Part shown: in pieces, positions 1 through 5,091 of the stretch
How the letters are laid out: each line of letters opens with the position of its first letter
How positions within the stretch are numbered: position 1 is the first letter of the stretch
NCBI GenBank assembly: GCA_026225435.1
Contig: JAMFST010001173.1
Coordinates: 1 to 5,091, forward strand
From: Labilithrix luteola
GTDB taxonomy: Bacteria > Myxococcota_A > Polyangia > Polyangiales > Polyangiaceae
DNA: 5,091 bases
Direction of reading: 5' to 3'
Program-made: the position numbers and the translations under genes
Notes under the pieces: model-generated
Databases searched by the model: none
The model's input: only the letters and a program-made list of their open reading frames with translations
Told to the model about the DNA's origin: nothing

Positions 1-102
1 GAACCCGCTCCCACCACCGGAGGAGCCGCAGCCTCCACCCGCCACAGCGGCACCGGCACAGACGACGACGAGGCAAGCGGCCCAGCGATGCGCGATCTTC
101 AT
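1..102 (-). CDS. Putative secreted lipoprotein, N-terminus only (runs off the window)
   Basis: Reading leftward from an ATG at 102, 34 codons are open to the window edge. The peptide begins MKIAHRW, continues with a hydrophobic Ala/Val/Cys-rich stretch (residues 8-21), then AGGGC with Cys25, followed by a Gly/Ser-rich run. This is the layout of a bacterial signal peptide, with a short positive N-region, a hydrophobic core, and a Cys before a flexible Ser/Gly tether. It suggests a lipoprotein exported by Sec and lipidated on Cys25. The lipobox is poor, with Gly at -3 to -1 instead of Leu-Ala-Gly, so a plain secreted protein is possible. The start is supported by GAGGAG six bases upstream. The gene lies 136 bp downstream of the GNAT-like gene in the same direction. 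The mature domain is outside the window, so its function cannot be stated. Confidence 0.62.
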   Translation of the reverse strand, partial: MKIAHRWAACLVVVCAGAAVAGGGCGSSGGGSGF

Positions 103-108
103 GGCAAG

Positions 109-114
109 CTCCTC
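109..114 (-). promoter_or_regulatory. Shine-Dalgarno site of the putative lipoprotein gene
   Basis: Read on the minus strand this is GAGGAG, six bases before the ATG at 102. It is the strongest ribosome-binding site in the intergenic stretch and is the main reason for accepting the short, edge-truncated gene as real. A TAGGCT hexamer (124-129, minus strand) could be a -10 element just upstream, but no matching -35 box is visible, so no promoter is called. Confidence 0.5.
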
Positions 115-190
115 AAGGTCTGGAGCCTAGCAGCCGAGCTTCGTGCGTCCCGGGATCATGGCCGAATATCGTTCGCCATTTCCGGTGACA

Positions 191-214
191 CGTGAGGCGG
201 GGTGGCACCTCACG
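191..214 (-). terminator. Possible hairpin terminator after the GNAT-like gene
   Basis: CGTGAGG (191-197) and CCTCACG (208-214) form a perfect 7-bp stem with a 10-base loop. After one A/A mismatch, two further pairs extend it outward. It lies 25-48 bases beyond the stop codon of the leftward GNAT-like gene and before the lipoprotein start, which is the right place for a terminator or an RNA-processing hairpin. There is no T-run after the stem in the direction of transcription, so an intrinsic terminator is only a weak reading. It might instead be a protein-binding palindrome. Confidence 0.3.
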
Positions 215-238
215 AGTCTCCTTTGCATCACCGACGGT

Positions 239-1267
239 TCAGTCAGGCGCACCGAGCTTGCGCGTGAACAGGATTGCATCCTTGCGACCGGCCTTCGCGC
301 CGGGACCGCGCGCGATGAGGTGCTCTTCGAGGAGGCCGGTGCGGCGGAAGCCGTTGGCCACGTAGGCCGTCGCCAGGAGCACGTCGTCGCTGGGGACGAA
401 CGCGAACACCGTCCCCATCTCGTCGGCGACCAGCTTCGCCAGCAAGGTGCGCAGCGCGGCGATCGTCACGTCGCGCTCCTTCTCCGTCGCCGGGCCGGTG
501 AGCAGCTCGAGGAGCGCGCTGCCGAAGCAGGACTGCGTCTCCACCGAGGCGATCACCTCGGGAGAGCCGGCTGCGCGTCCGGTGAGCGCGTAGTGCGTCC
601 GCGCCACGTCGCGCCCGAACGGCTCGAAGCCGGTCAGCGCCGCCCCCGCCTTCAATGCGGCCGCCACCTTCTTGCGCGCGTCCGCCTCGGACAGCGGAGC
701 GAGCTTCGTGGCTCCTGCGACGCGACGCCCCGCGGCCGTCTCCGCCGCCAGCACCTTGGCGTGCTTCTTCGCCAGGACCAGCGTGCGCTCCATCCGCTGG
801 TGGGCGGGCGACTCGACGCGCGGCTCCTCCTCGCTCAGGTCGAGCGACTCCTCCGGATCGCGTTCGCTCGGCCGCGCCACCGCGAGACGGATCTCGCTCT
901 GCCGCGGAACCTTCGACGCAGCTCTCACATTGGGGTCCGAGCCCGGCCCCGGCGTCACGCAGCCGACGAAGAACGCGTCGCTCCGTTTGTAGAAACCCGG
1001 GACGTTCCCCTCGCGGGAGAACCCGAGCTTCACCCAGGTGGCGACTTCGTCGCGCTCGACCAGGGTGTAGACCTTCTCCAGCCCTTCCCGCTCGGCGAAC
1101 GAGAGCACCAGCTGGCGCTTGGCCAGCGACGGCCCCGCGCGGAAGTCGACCACGCGCACCGTGCGCGCGCGGCGGTGGACCAGCAGGCACACCGACACCT
1201 GCTCGTTCTGGAAGAACGTCTCCTCGACCGACTTCGCGGTCGCCGTCGCCAAGGCTTTCGCCACCAT
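239..1267 (-). CDS. Tandem GNAT-like acetyltransferase-fold protein
   Basis: 342 aa. The start at 1267 is well fixed: an in-frame TGA lies two codons upstream and GGAGG sits seven bases before the ATG. Two regions resemble the C-terminal half of the GNAT fold. In the first (about residues 50-102) a helix leads to KVYTLVERDE, then WVKLGF (78-83), EGNVPGFYKR (86-95) and DAFFVG, a pattern seen in beta-lysine/ribosomal-protein-type GNATs, where the LGF...G.....G...R segment packs against acetyl-CoA. The second (about 271-338) repeats the pattern: TVFAFVPSDD, ANGFRRTG (304-311), LLEEHLI and DAILFTRKL. Between them lies a charged, Pro/Glu-rich linker (about 104-160) carrying PGPGSDPN, which derives from a palindromic repeat. 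The classic Arg/Gln-x-x-Gly-x-Gly acetyl-CoA motif is not evident in either half, so activity and substrate are unknown and one half may be structural. It lies 101 bp downstream of the DHH-like gene, same strand, possibly co-transcribed. Confidence 0.78.
   Translation of the reverse strand: MVAKALATATAKSVEETFFQNEQVSVCLLVHRRARTVRVVDFRAGPSLAKRQLVLSFAEREGLEKVYTLVERDEVATWVKLGFSREGNVPGFYKRSDAFFVGCVTPGPGSDPNVRAASKVPRQSEIRLAVARPSERDPEESLDLSEEEPRVESPAHQRMERTLVLAKKHAKVLAAETAAGRRVAGATKLAPLSEADARKKVAAALKAGAALTGFEPFGRDVARTHYALTGRAAGSPEVIASVETQSCFGSALLELLTGPATEKERDVTIAALRTLLAKLVADEMGTVFAFVPSDDVLLATAYVANGFRRTGLLEEHLIARGPGAKAGRKDAILFTRKLGAPD
929..955. repeat. Diverged copy of the GGGGTC-palindrome repeat inside the GNAT-like gene
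   Basis: The core GGGGTCCGAGCCCGGCCCC (932-950) matches the repeat found at 1624-1677, with one inserted base and one substitution, and shares the preceding ATT and following GG. It encodes PGPGSDPN at residues 106-113 of the GNAT-like protein, corresponding to PGSGSTPN in the neighbouring gene. It sits at the end of the first GNAT-like half, at the start of a disordered-looking linker, where an insertion would be tolerated. Confidence 0.6.
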
Positions 1268-1274
1268 TCGTCAC

Positions 1275-1279
1275 CCTCC
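1275..1279 (-). promoter_or_regulatory. Shine-Dalgarno site of the GNAT-like gene
   Basis: GGAGG on the minus strand, within a longer G-rich run, seven bases before the ATG at 1267. Together with the in-frame TGA two codons upstream of that ATG, it settles the start. A separate ribosome-binding site also means the gene does not need translational coupling to the DHH-like gene 101 bp upstream. Confidence 0.65.
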
Positions 1280-1368
1280 CCCGAAACTGACAATTCGGGC
1301 GGTAACACGGCTCTACCGTCGGAGAAATCGAGAATCGCCATGACGCAAGGCGCCACCGCGCGATGTCG

Positions 1369-2394
1369 TCAGGACGTCACAAAGCGACGGCGATCGGCGT
1401 CGGACACGCCAATCTTCTCCAGCACCTCGCCGAGGCGGCTGGCGTTGACGCTCACGAGGGTGGGCATGCCGCCCGAGAGGCCGAGAAGCTCGAGGAAGTT
1501 CGCGCCGCTGTCGAAGGGGGCCGCCAGCGTCATCGTCTCGCCGTCGACCAGCACGGCGCAGCGCGCGCGCTCCTGACCGAGCAAGAGGAGGAGGGTGCGA
1601 TCGTACCGGGGCCGCGCGACCCTCTCATTAGGGGTCGAGCCCGACCCCGGCTCATTTGGGGTCGAGCCCGACCCCGAGCTCGACGCCGACCCCGGCTGAC
1701 GCAGATCGAGGAACGCGATGTCGCGGCAGTACGGCGGACGGCGCGACGCCTCGAGATCGAGGTGCACGTAGCCGCCCGCGAGCCTCCGCGCCTCGTCCTC
1801 GCTCACCGCCAGCTCCGAGCCGGCCTTGTCGATCTCGCTCCACAAGGATCGATCCGAGAGCCCGCTCGCCAGGTGGCGCACGATCAGCCCGAGCAGCGCC
1901 TGGTCCCGGTTGCGCGCGCGGACGGCGCGGTCGATGCGCGTGGCGATCGGCCCGGGCACGCCGATGCGGGTGTCCACCGCGCGCGCGTCGTCGTCGGCGC
2001 CGGGGTACGGCTCGACGCCGTCACGCATCCACTTGGCCGCGCTGCACAGCCCGTCGAAGTCGACGTGGCAGACGATGGTGTCGACATCCCCGATGCGAGC
2101 CACCAGCTCCGGGGTGATCATCTCCGGGCAGGCGCCGTGCTCCTGCTTGGTCGACAGGACGAAGCGCGGGTCGACCGCGTACTGCGCGTGCAGCAGGTGA
2201 TCGTGGTGATCGACCCACATCGCCAGCCGCGCGCCGAGCCCATCGATGAGCGGCCGCGTCACCTTGTCGAATCCGCCACCGGACGCCTCCGAGGCGAAGG
2301 CGACGTCGAGCACCGCGACTCGCCCCTTCAGCTCCTTCGCCTTGGGCAGCTTGCGGGGCGTAGCGAACGACAGCTCGGGGCGGATCCTTGGCAC
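1369..2394 (-). CDS. DHH-family phosphoesterase-like protein with internal repeat insertion
   Basis: 341 aa. The start is GTG at 2394: an in-frame TAA lies four codons upstream, there is no other start codon between, and AGAGGGG sits just before. A beta-strand ending in Asp (RVAVLD, D30) is followed by MWVDHHDH (60-66), the DHH signature that binds Mn2+ in RecJ/NrnA/pyrophosphatase-type phosphoesterases. A second metal-type motif, CHVDFDGLCSA (109-119), resembles the H.D.DG..SA motif that normally comes first in DHH proteins. Here it follows DHH, so the motif order looks permuted. No clear GGGH-type DHHA1 motif is seen, although LGLSGGMPT (304-312) lies near the C-terminus. Residues 233-257 are a Gly/Ser/Pro insert made by palindromic repeats. 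A phosphodiesterase or phosphatase acting on nucleotides or phosphorylated small molecules is the family-level expectation; the substrate is unknown. It is divergent from the FrzS/AglZ-like gene and upstream of the GNAT-like gene on the same strand. Confidence 0.8.
   Translation of the reverse strand: MPRIRPELSFATPRKLPKAKELKGRVAVLDVAFASEASGGGFDKVTRPLIDGLGARLAMWVDHHDHLLHAQYAVDPRFVLSTKQEHGACPEMITPELVARIGDVDTIVCHVDFDGLCSAAKWMRDGVEPYPGADDDARAVDTRIGVPGPIATRIDRAVRARNRDQALLGLIVRHLASGLSDRSLWSEIDKAGSELAVSEDEARRLAGGYVHLDLEASRRPPYCRDIAFLDLRQPGSASSSGSGSTPNEPGSGSTPNERVARPRYDRTLLLLLGQERARCAVLVDGETMTLAAPFDSGANFLELLGLSGGMPTLVSVNASRLGEVLEKIGVSDADRRRFVTS
1624..1698. repeat. Tandem 27-bp palindrome-bearing repeats inside the DHH-like gene
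   Basis: Copies at 1624-1650 and 1651-1677 are identical at 25 of 27 positions. Each holds GGGGTCGAGCCCGACCCC, in which GGGGTC and GACCCC can pair around a 6-base loop. A degenerate third unit follows (about 1678-1698, ending GCCGACCCCGGCT). On the coding strand the two good units encode SGSGSTPNE (240-248) and PGSGSTPNE (249-257), and the third gives PGSASS. The unit length is a multiple of three, so copy number can change without a frameshift. One other reading frame of the coding strand contains a stop (TAA or TGA) in each good copy, so only certain insertion phases are tolerated. A related copy lies in the neighbouring gene at 929-955. Confidence 0.85.
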
Positions 2395-2397
2395 GCA

Positions 2398-2404
2398 CCC
2401 CTCT
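2398..2404 (-). promoter_or_regulatory. Shine-Dalgarno site deciding the GTG start of the DHH-like gene
   Basis: AGAGGGG on the minus strand lies three bases before the GTG at 2394, about five bases from its GAGG core. The in-frame stop TAA (2406-2404) overlaps the region, so translation cannot start further upstream in this frame. The GTG is therefore the only reasonable start ahead of MPRIRPELSF. Confidence 0.5.
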
Positions 2405-2408
2405 TAGC

Positions 2409-2451
2409 AGGTGTCCGTTCGGTAGTTTGACACTCGCAAGAGCGGACACCT
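2409..2451. promoter_or_regulatory. Inverted repeat, candidate operator in the divergent promoter region
   Basis: AGGTGTCCG (2409-2417) and CGGACACCT (2443-2451) are perfect 9-bp inverted arms. Three further positions inward also match if one G/T pair is allowed (2418-2420 against 2440-2442). The 25 bases between the 9-bp arms contain the TTGACA -35 box of the rightward promoter. The right arm fills the spacer and touches the -10 box; the left arm ends 15 bases before the GTG of the leftward DHH-like gene. A dimeric regulator bound here could control both genes. Alternatively it is a stem-loop at the 5' end of a leftward transcript. No known regulator motif was recognised. Confidence 0.55.
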
Positions 2452-2456
2452 ATCCT
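2427..2456 (+). promoter_or_regulatory. Sigma-70-like promoter for the FrzS/AglZ-like gene
   Basis: TTGACA (2427-2432) is a perfect -35 hexamer. TATCCT (2451-2456) follows after 18 bases and matches four of the six consensus -10 positions, including the key TA and final T. This would give a leader of roughly 75 bases before the ATG at 2538, with a T-rich stretch at about 2501-2517. The overlap with the inverted repeat suggests repression or regulated access. No equally good promoter for the leftward DHH-like gene was found on the other strand. Confidence 0.55.
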
Positions 2457-2537
2457 CGCAGCGGCGTACGGCTGTCCCGCATCGCCGGTGATTGGCTGTG
2501 ATTTTTTCGATTTTCCTTCGTCTCTTCCCGGACACTC

Positions 2538-4973
2538 ATGCCCCACAAGGTTCTCGTCTTCGAGAGCGATTCGGCCTTCGCGAGCGAGCTGCGGAACGAG
2601 CTCGCCAAGCTGGACTGCAACACGGTCATCGTCGACGACGGGAACGTCGGTCTGCAGCAAGCCGCGGCCGACAAGCCGGATCTGATCCTGCTGTCGATCG
2701 AGCTGCCGCGGATGAACGGCTTCTCCGTCTGCAACAAGCTGAAGAAGGACGCCAACCTCCGCGACGTGCCGCTCATCATCATGTCGAGCGAGTCGTCCGG
2801 TGAGACCTTCGAGCAGCACCGCAAGCTGCGGACACGCGCCGAGGACTACGTGCACAAGCCGATCGCCTTCGGCGAGCTGCTCCAGCACATCCGCGCCTTC
2901 GTTCCGCTCGGTGGCGGAGGAGACGGCGGCGGGGTCGACATCGACGACGAGGTCCACGAGCGCGGCAACACCTTCCCGCCCGCGCAGCAGCGCGAGGGGG
3001 GCAGCGCCGGGCGAAACACCGGGCGCACGTCGGTGCTGCAGTCGAACCCGAAGGAGATCGATCCGGACATCGACCAGTTCGCCGACGAGGCGTTCGGCAT
3101 GCTGCAGAGCGGGTCGAACCCGGGGACGGATCTGAGCTCGCTCGCCAGCGAGCACGAGGCCGAGGCGCAGCAGCGCGCCGCGCGCGAGGAGCTGAGCGGG
3201 CTCACCCAGATGCACGGCGACGTGCAGGCCCCGCCGCACGAGCTCCCCGGCGAGGAACCGCGCACGATGTACCACGCGCAGGCCAACGTGAACCCGTACG
3301 CGACGAACGACGCTCCGGCCGAGTCGACGCCGGGTACGAGCGGGGCGGTGACGGCGGAGAATGTCCGCGCGCAAGCCGACTACGGGACCGCCACCGAGGG
3401 GCAGGACGAAGCGGCCGAGCAGCTCCGCGTCGAGCTGGAGGACGCCCATCGCAAGAGCGAGACCCTCGAACGCGAGCTGGGGACCGCGCGCAGCGATCTC
3501 GATCGCGTGCAGGACGAGGTCGGGCAGCTGCGCCAGGAGCTCGAGGCGAGCCGCGAAGCGATCGGATCGCTCGAGCGCGGCCAGGAAGAGCGCGCCGCGC
3601 AGATGCAAGCGGCCGCCAGCGACGCGACCAGCGCTGCGGCCGCAACGTCGGCGCAGAGCACCGAGGAGATCCGCCGGCTGCAGGCCGAGGTCGAGAGGCT
3701 CAAGACCGAGCTCACCGCGGGAGCAGCGGCGACGGCGGCCGCGACCACCGCCGCGGCAACGGCCACCGCCGCCGCAGGCGCCACCCCGACGAAGGCACCG
3801 GCCGGCGTCTCGAGCCGCGAGTTCCTCGACCTGCGCGAGGCCTCCAACCGCAAGGACAAGGAGATCCTCTCGCTGAAGGAGGCCCTGTCCCGAAAGGACA
3901 AGGAGATCCTCGAAGCACGCGAGCGCTCGCTGTCTCTCGAGCGCACCGCCGGCGAGACCGACGACAAGATGCTCGCCCTCGAGCGCGAGCTGAATCAGGA
4001 GAAGGAGCGCGGCGAGTCGCTGAGCGCCGACAAGGACGCCGCGAAGAAGGTCGGCGAGGACCTCAAGACGCGTCTCGCCAAGGCACAGGCCGACATCGAG
4101 GCGCGCGAGAAGGACGTCGCCGACGCCAAGGAGAAGATCGCCGAAGAGATGGCGACGCGCGAGGCGGCGCTCGCCTCGGCCAAGGCGGAGCGCGAGGAGG
4201 CCCTCGACGCGCTCAAGAAGGAGCACGGCGAGGCTCTCGAAGCGGCTGCGGAGGAGGCGAAGAAGGATCGCGCCGCCGCCGTCACCGCCCGCGAGCAGGA
4301 GATGCAGAAGGAGAGCGACGGCAAGCTGGCCGCGCTCCACCGCGCGCAGCAGGACGAGCTCGGGCGCCTCAAGGGGGACTTCGAGCGTGAGCGGAAGGAC
4401 TCCGGCGAGAAGCACGACGCCGCGCTCGCCGCTGCCGACAAACGACGCACCGAGGAGCTGGCCAAGGCCGAGGAGGACGCCGAGGCGGCCCTGGCGGCGA
4501 AGATCAGCGAGATGACGGCGCGGGAGAAGGACGCGCTCGAGGCAGCGGAGAAGGACTACGCCGAGAAGACGCTGGCTCTCGAGAACGATCGCGACTCGCG
4601 CATCGCCGCGCTCGAGGCCCGCACTACCCGGGAGCTGGCCGAGGTGCGCGCCGTCGCCGAGGCGCAGAAGCTCGCCGCCGACGAGCAGATCACCGAGCTC
4701 ACCCGCGACCTCGGCTCCACGCGCGGGCAGCTCACCGAGACGACGCAGGATCGCGATCGCCTCACCGGCGAGCTCGACACGACGAAGGCCGACCTCGCCA
4801 CCCGGAGCACCGAGCTCGAGGCATCGAAGAGCAAGGTGGCGTCGCTCACCCAGGAGCTCGAGGCGACCAACATCGAGCTCACCGGCACCCGCGAGCGGCT
4901 GGCGCAGGAGTCGACGCGCGCCGAGCGCGCGACGTCCATGCGCGCTTTCAATGCGTGTCCGACGCCGCGGTAG
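2538..4973 (+). CDS. FrzS/AglZ-like pseudo-receiver and coiled-coil motility regulator
   Basis: 811 aa, in four parts. Residues 1-123 are a CheY-like receiver: VFESD (7-11) at the acidic pocket, LLSIELP (51-57) at the phosphorylation strand, S83 at the Ser/Thr switch, Y104 and K107-P108. The acceptor Asp is replaced by Ser53, so it should not be phosphorylated. Residues 94-104 (HRKL......Y) match the spacing of His92 and Tyr102 of Myxococcus xanthus FrzS, whose pseudo-receiver works through that face. Residues 124-289 are a Gly/Pro/Gln-rich linker. Residues 290-393 and 425 to about 797 are Glu/Lys/Ala-rich heptads, a long coiled coil broken by an Ala/Thr linker (394-423). FrzS and AglZ direct polar type IV pilus and gliding machinery; a cytoplasmic polarity or motility role is inferred here. 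The start fits the receiver beginning, but the ribosome site is weak (GGA five bases upstream). The last 14 residues (SMRAFNACPTPR end) are not coiled-coil-like and probably come from a foreign joint, so the native C-terminus is likely missing. Confidence 0.85.
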   Translation: MPHKVLVFESDSAFASELRNELAKLDCNTVIVDDGNVGLQQAAADKPDLILLSIELPRMNGFSVCNKLKKDANLRDVPLIIMSSESSGETFEQHRKLRTRAEDYVHKPIAFGELLQHIRAFVPLGGGGDGGGVDIDDEVHERGNTFPPAQQREGGSAGRNTGRTSVLQSNPKEIDPDIDQFADEAFGMLQSGSNPGTDLSSLASEHEAEAQQRAAREELSGLTQMHGDVQAPPHELPGEEPRTMYHAQANVNPYATNDAPAESTPGTSGAVTAENVRAQADYGTATEGQDEAAEQLRVELEDAHRKSETLERELGTARSDLDRVQDEVGQLRQELEASREAIGSLERGQEERAAQMQAAASDATSAAAATSAQSTEEIRRLQAEVERLKTELTAGAAATAAATTAAATATAAAGATPTKAPAGVSSREFLDLREASNRKDKEILSLKEALSRKDKEILEARERSLSLERTAGETDDKMLALERELNQEKERGESLSADKDAAKKVGEDLKTRLAKAQADIEAREKDVADAKEKIAEEMATREAALASAKAEREEALDALKKEHGEALEAAAEEAKKDRAAAVTAREQEMQKESDGKLAALHRAQQDELGRLKGDFERERKDSGEKHDAALAAADKRRTEELAKAEEDAEAALAAKISEMTAREKDALEAAEKDYAEKTLALENDRDSRIAALEARTTRELAEVRAVAEAQKLAADEQITELTRDLGSTRGQLTETTQDRDRLTGELDTTKADLATRSTELEASKSKVASLTQELEATNIELTGTRERLAQESTRAERATSMRAFNACPTPR
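3849..3911 (+). repeat. Internal 14-residue duplication (RKDKEIL) in the coiled-coil protein
   Basis: Bases 3849-3869 and 3891-3911 differ at one position and are offset by 42 bases, encoding RKDKEIL at residues 438-444 and 452-458. The offset is two heptads, so the coiled-coil register is kept. The segment directly follows EFLDLREA, just after the Ala/Thr linker, at the start of the second coiled coil. The near-identity of the DNA suggests a recent duplication or gene conversion, or constraint on both protein and codons. Confidence 0.6.
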
Positions 4974-5091
4974 TACGCGGGATCGTACGCGAGCGCGGCC
5001 ACGTAGATGTCGATCGCCGCTCCGATCATGCGTTCGAGATTGGAATGCTCGATCACCTTGATTCCTCGACGAAAGAGCTCCACGCGAATGC
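4937..5091 (-). pseudogene. Fragment resembling a TetR-type regulator C-terminal domain
   Basis: Leftward from the window edge, an open frame reads IRVELFRRGIKVIEH, then SNLERMIGAAIDIYVAAL and AYDPAYYRGVGHALKARMD. The pattern of a helix, then a helix ending in Tyr-Val, then D/N-P-x-Y-Y-R resembles the ligand-binding domain of TetR/AcrR regulators, though I recognise no specific subfamily and a TPR-like helix pair is an alternative. It uses codons such as TTT, CGT, CGA, AAT and GAA that are rarer in the other genes here. A GTG at 5083 could be a start, but the frame stays open to the edge, so the real start probably lies outside. Below about 4937 the same frame continues to 4556 only as a Ser/Arg-rich antisense shadow of the coiled-coil gene, so the true C-terminus is missing. 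It is either a broken gene or the product of a mis-joined assembly. Confidence 0.35.

Noticed and set aside
1268..1368. Promoter or terminator between the DHH-like and GNAT-like genes
   Set aside because: Only a 4-bp GCGC hairpin and no paired -35/-10 hexamers with acceptable spacing were seen; apart from the GNAT-like gene's Shine-Dalgarno site nothing can be supported in this gap.
143..1576. 477-aa open frame on the plus strand
   Set aside because: Arg/His/Ala/Gln-rich antisense shadow of the GNAT-like gene, also running across the 101-bp gap into the DHH-like gene; no recognisable motifs and no ribosome-binding site.
1626..1698. CRISPR array suggested by the spaced repeats
   Set aside because: The units are directly adjacent with no unique spacers, lie inside a coding frame, and no cas gene is present.
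1363..2430. 355-aa open frame on the plus strand
   Set aside because: Antisense shadow of the DHH-like gene. The minus frame has the DHH and HVDFDG motifs, a fixed GTG start and a Shine-Dalgarno site.
2485..2517. Terminator or sigma-54 promoter at the T-rich stretch before the coiled-coil gene
   Set aside because: The possible stem is only GCC/GGC (3 bp), and although a TGGC precedes the T-run there is no GC at the -12 position.
2328..4415. 695-aa open frame on the minus strand, opposite the coiled-coil gene
   Set aside because: It is Leu/Arg/Gly-rich without domain structure, as expected when GAG/AAG/GCG-rich heptad codons are read in reverse. The plus frame has a receiver domain and regular heptads, and the frame also overlaps the intergenic promoter and part of the DHH-like gene.
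4556..5083. 175-aa minus-strand frame taken as one complete gene
   Set aside because: Only the first 50 or so residues look like a protein. The rest is a Ser/Arg/Val-rich shadow of the coiled-coil gene, so only the rightmost fragment was kept, as a possible broken gene.

Overview
The window is high-GC DNA with GC-rich third codon positions. Its largest gene encodes a pseudo-receiver plus long coiled-coil protein of the FrzS/AglZ type, a family known from gliding-motility control in myxobacteria. This points to a member of the Myxococcota. I cannot name a genus from sequence alone, and the odd right-hand junction would be consistent with a draft or metagenome-derived contig.

Layout, left to right. 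(1) Bases 1-102, minus strand: the N-terminus of a secreted protein, probably a lipoprotein, cut by the window edge. (2) 239-1267, minus: a 342-aa protein with two GNAT-like halves. (3) 1369-2394, minus: a 341-aa DHH-type phosphoesterase-like protein whose motifs appear in an unusual order. Genes 3, 2 and 1 are read in the same direction with gaps of 101 and 136 bp; the first two could share a transcript. (4) 2395-2537: a divergent intergenic region with a good sigma-70-like promoter facing right, its -35 box enclosed by a perfect 9-bp inverted repeat. (5) 2538-4973, plus: the FrzS/AglZ-like gene (811 aa), with a receiver domain lacking the phospho-acceptor Asp, a low-complexity linker and a long coiled coil. 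(6) About 4937-5091, minus: a fragment that reads like part of the C-terminal domain of a TetR-type regulator, running into the 3' end of gene 5 without a stop of its own.

Two structures cut across the genes. A 27-bp unit centred on a small palindrome (GGGGTC...GACCCC) lies in frame inside both gene 3 (two tandem copies and a degenerate third) and gene 2 (one diverged copy), and encodes PGSGSTPNE-like linkers in both. At about 4915-4945 the coiled-coil coding signal stops and coding signal on the other strand begins, which looks like a recombination or assembly joint. The C-terminus of gene 5 is therefore probably not native.

Functional links between the motility-type gene and the DHH/GNAT pair are not evident beyond the shared divergent control region. 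All long ORFs antisense to these genes are judged to be shadows.
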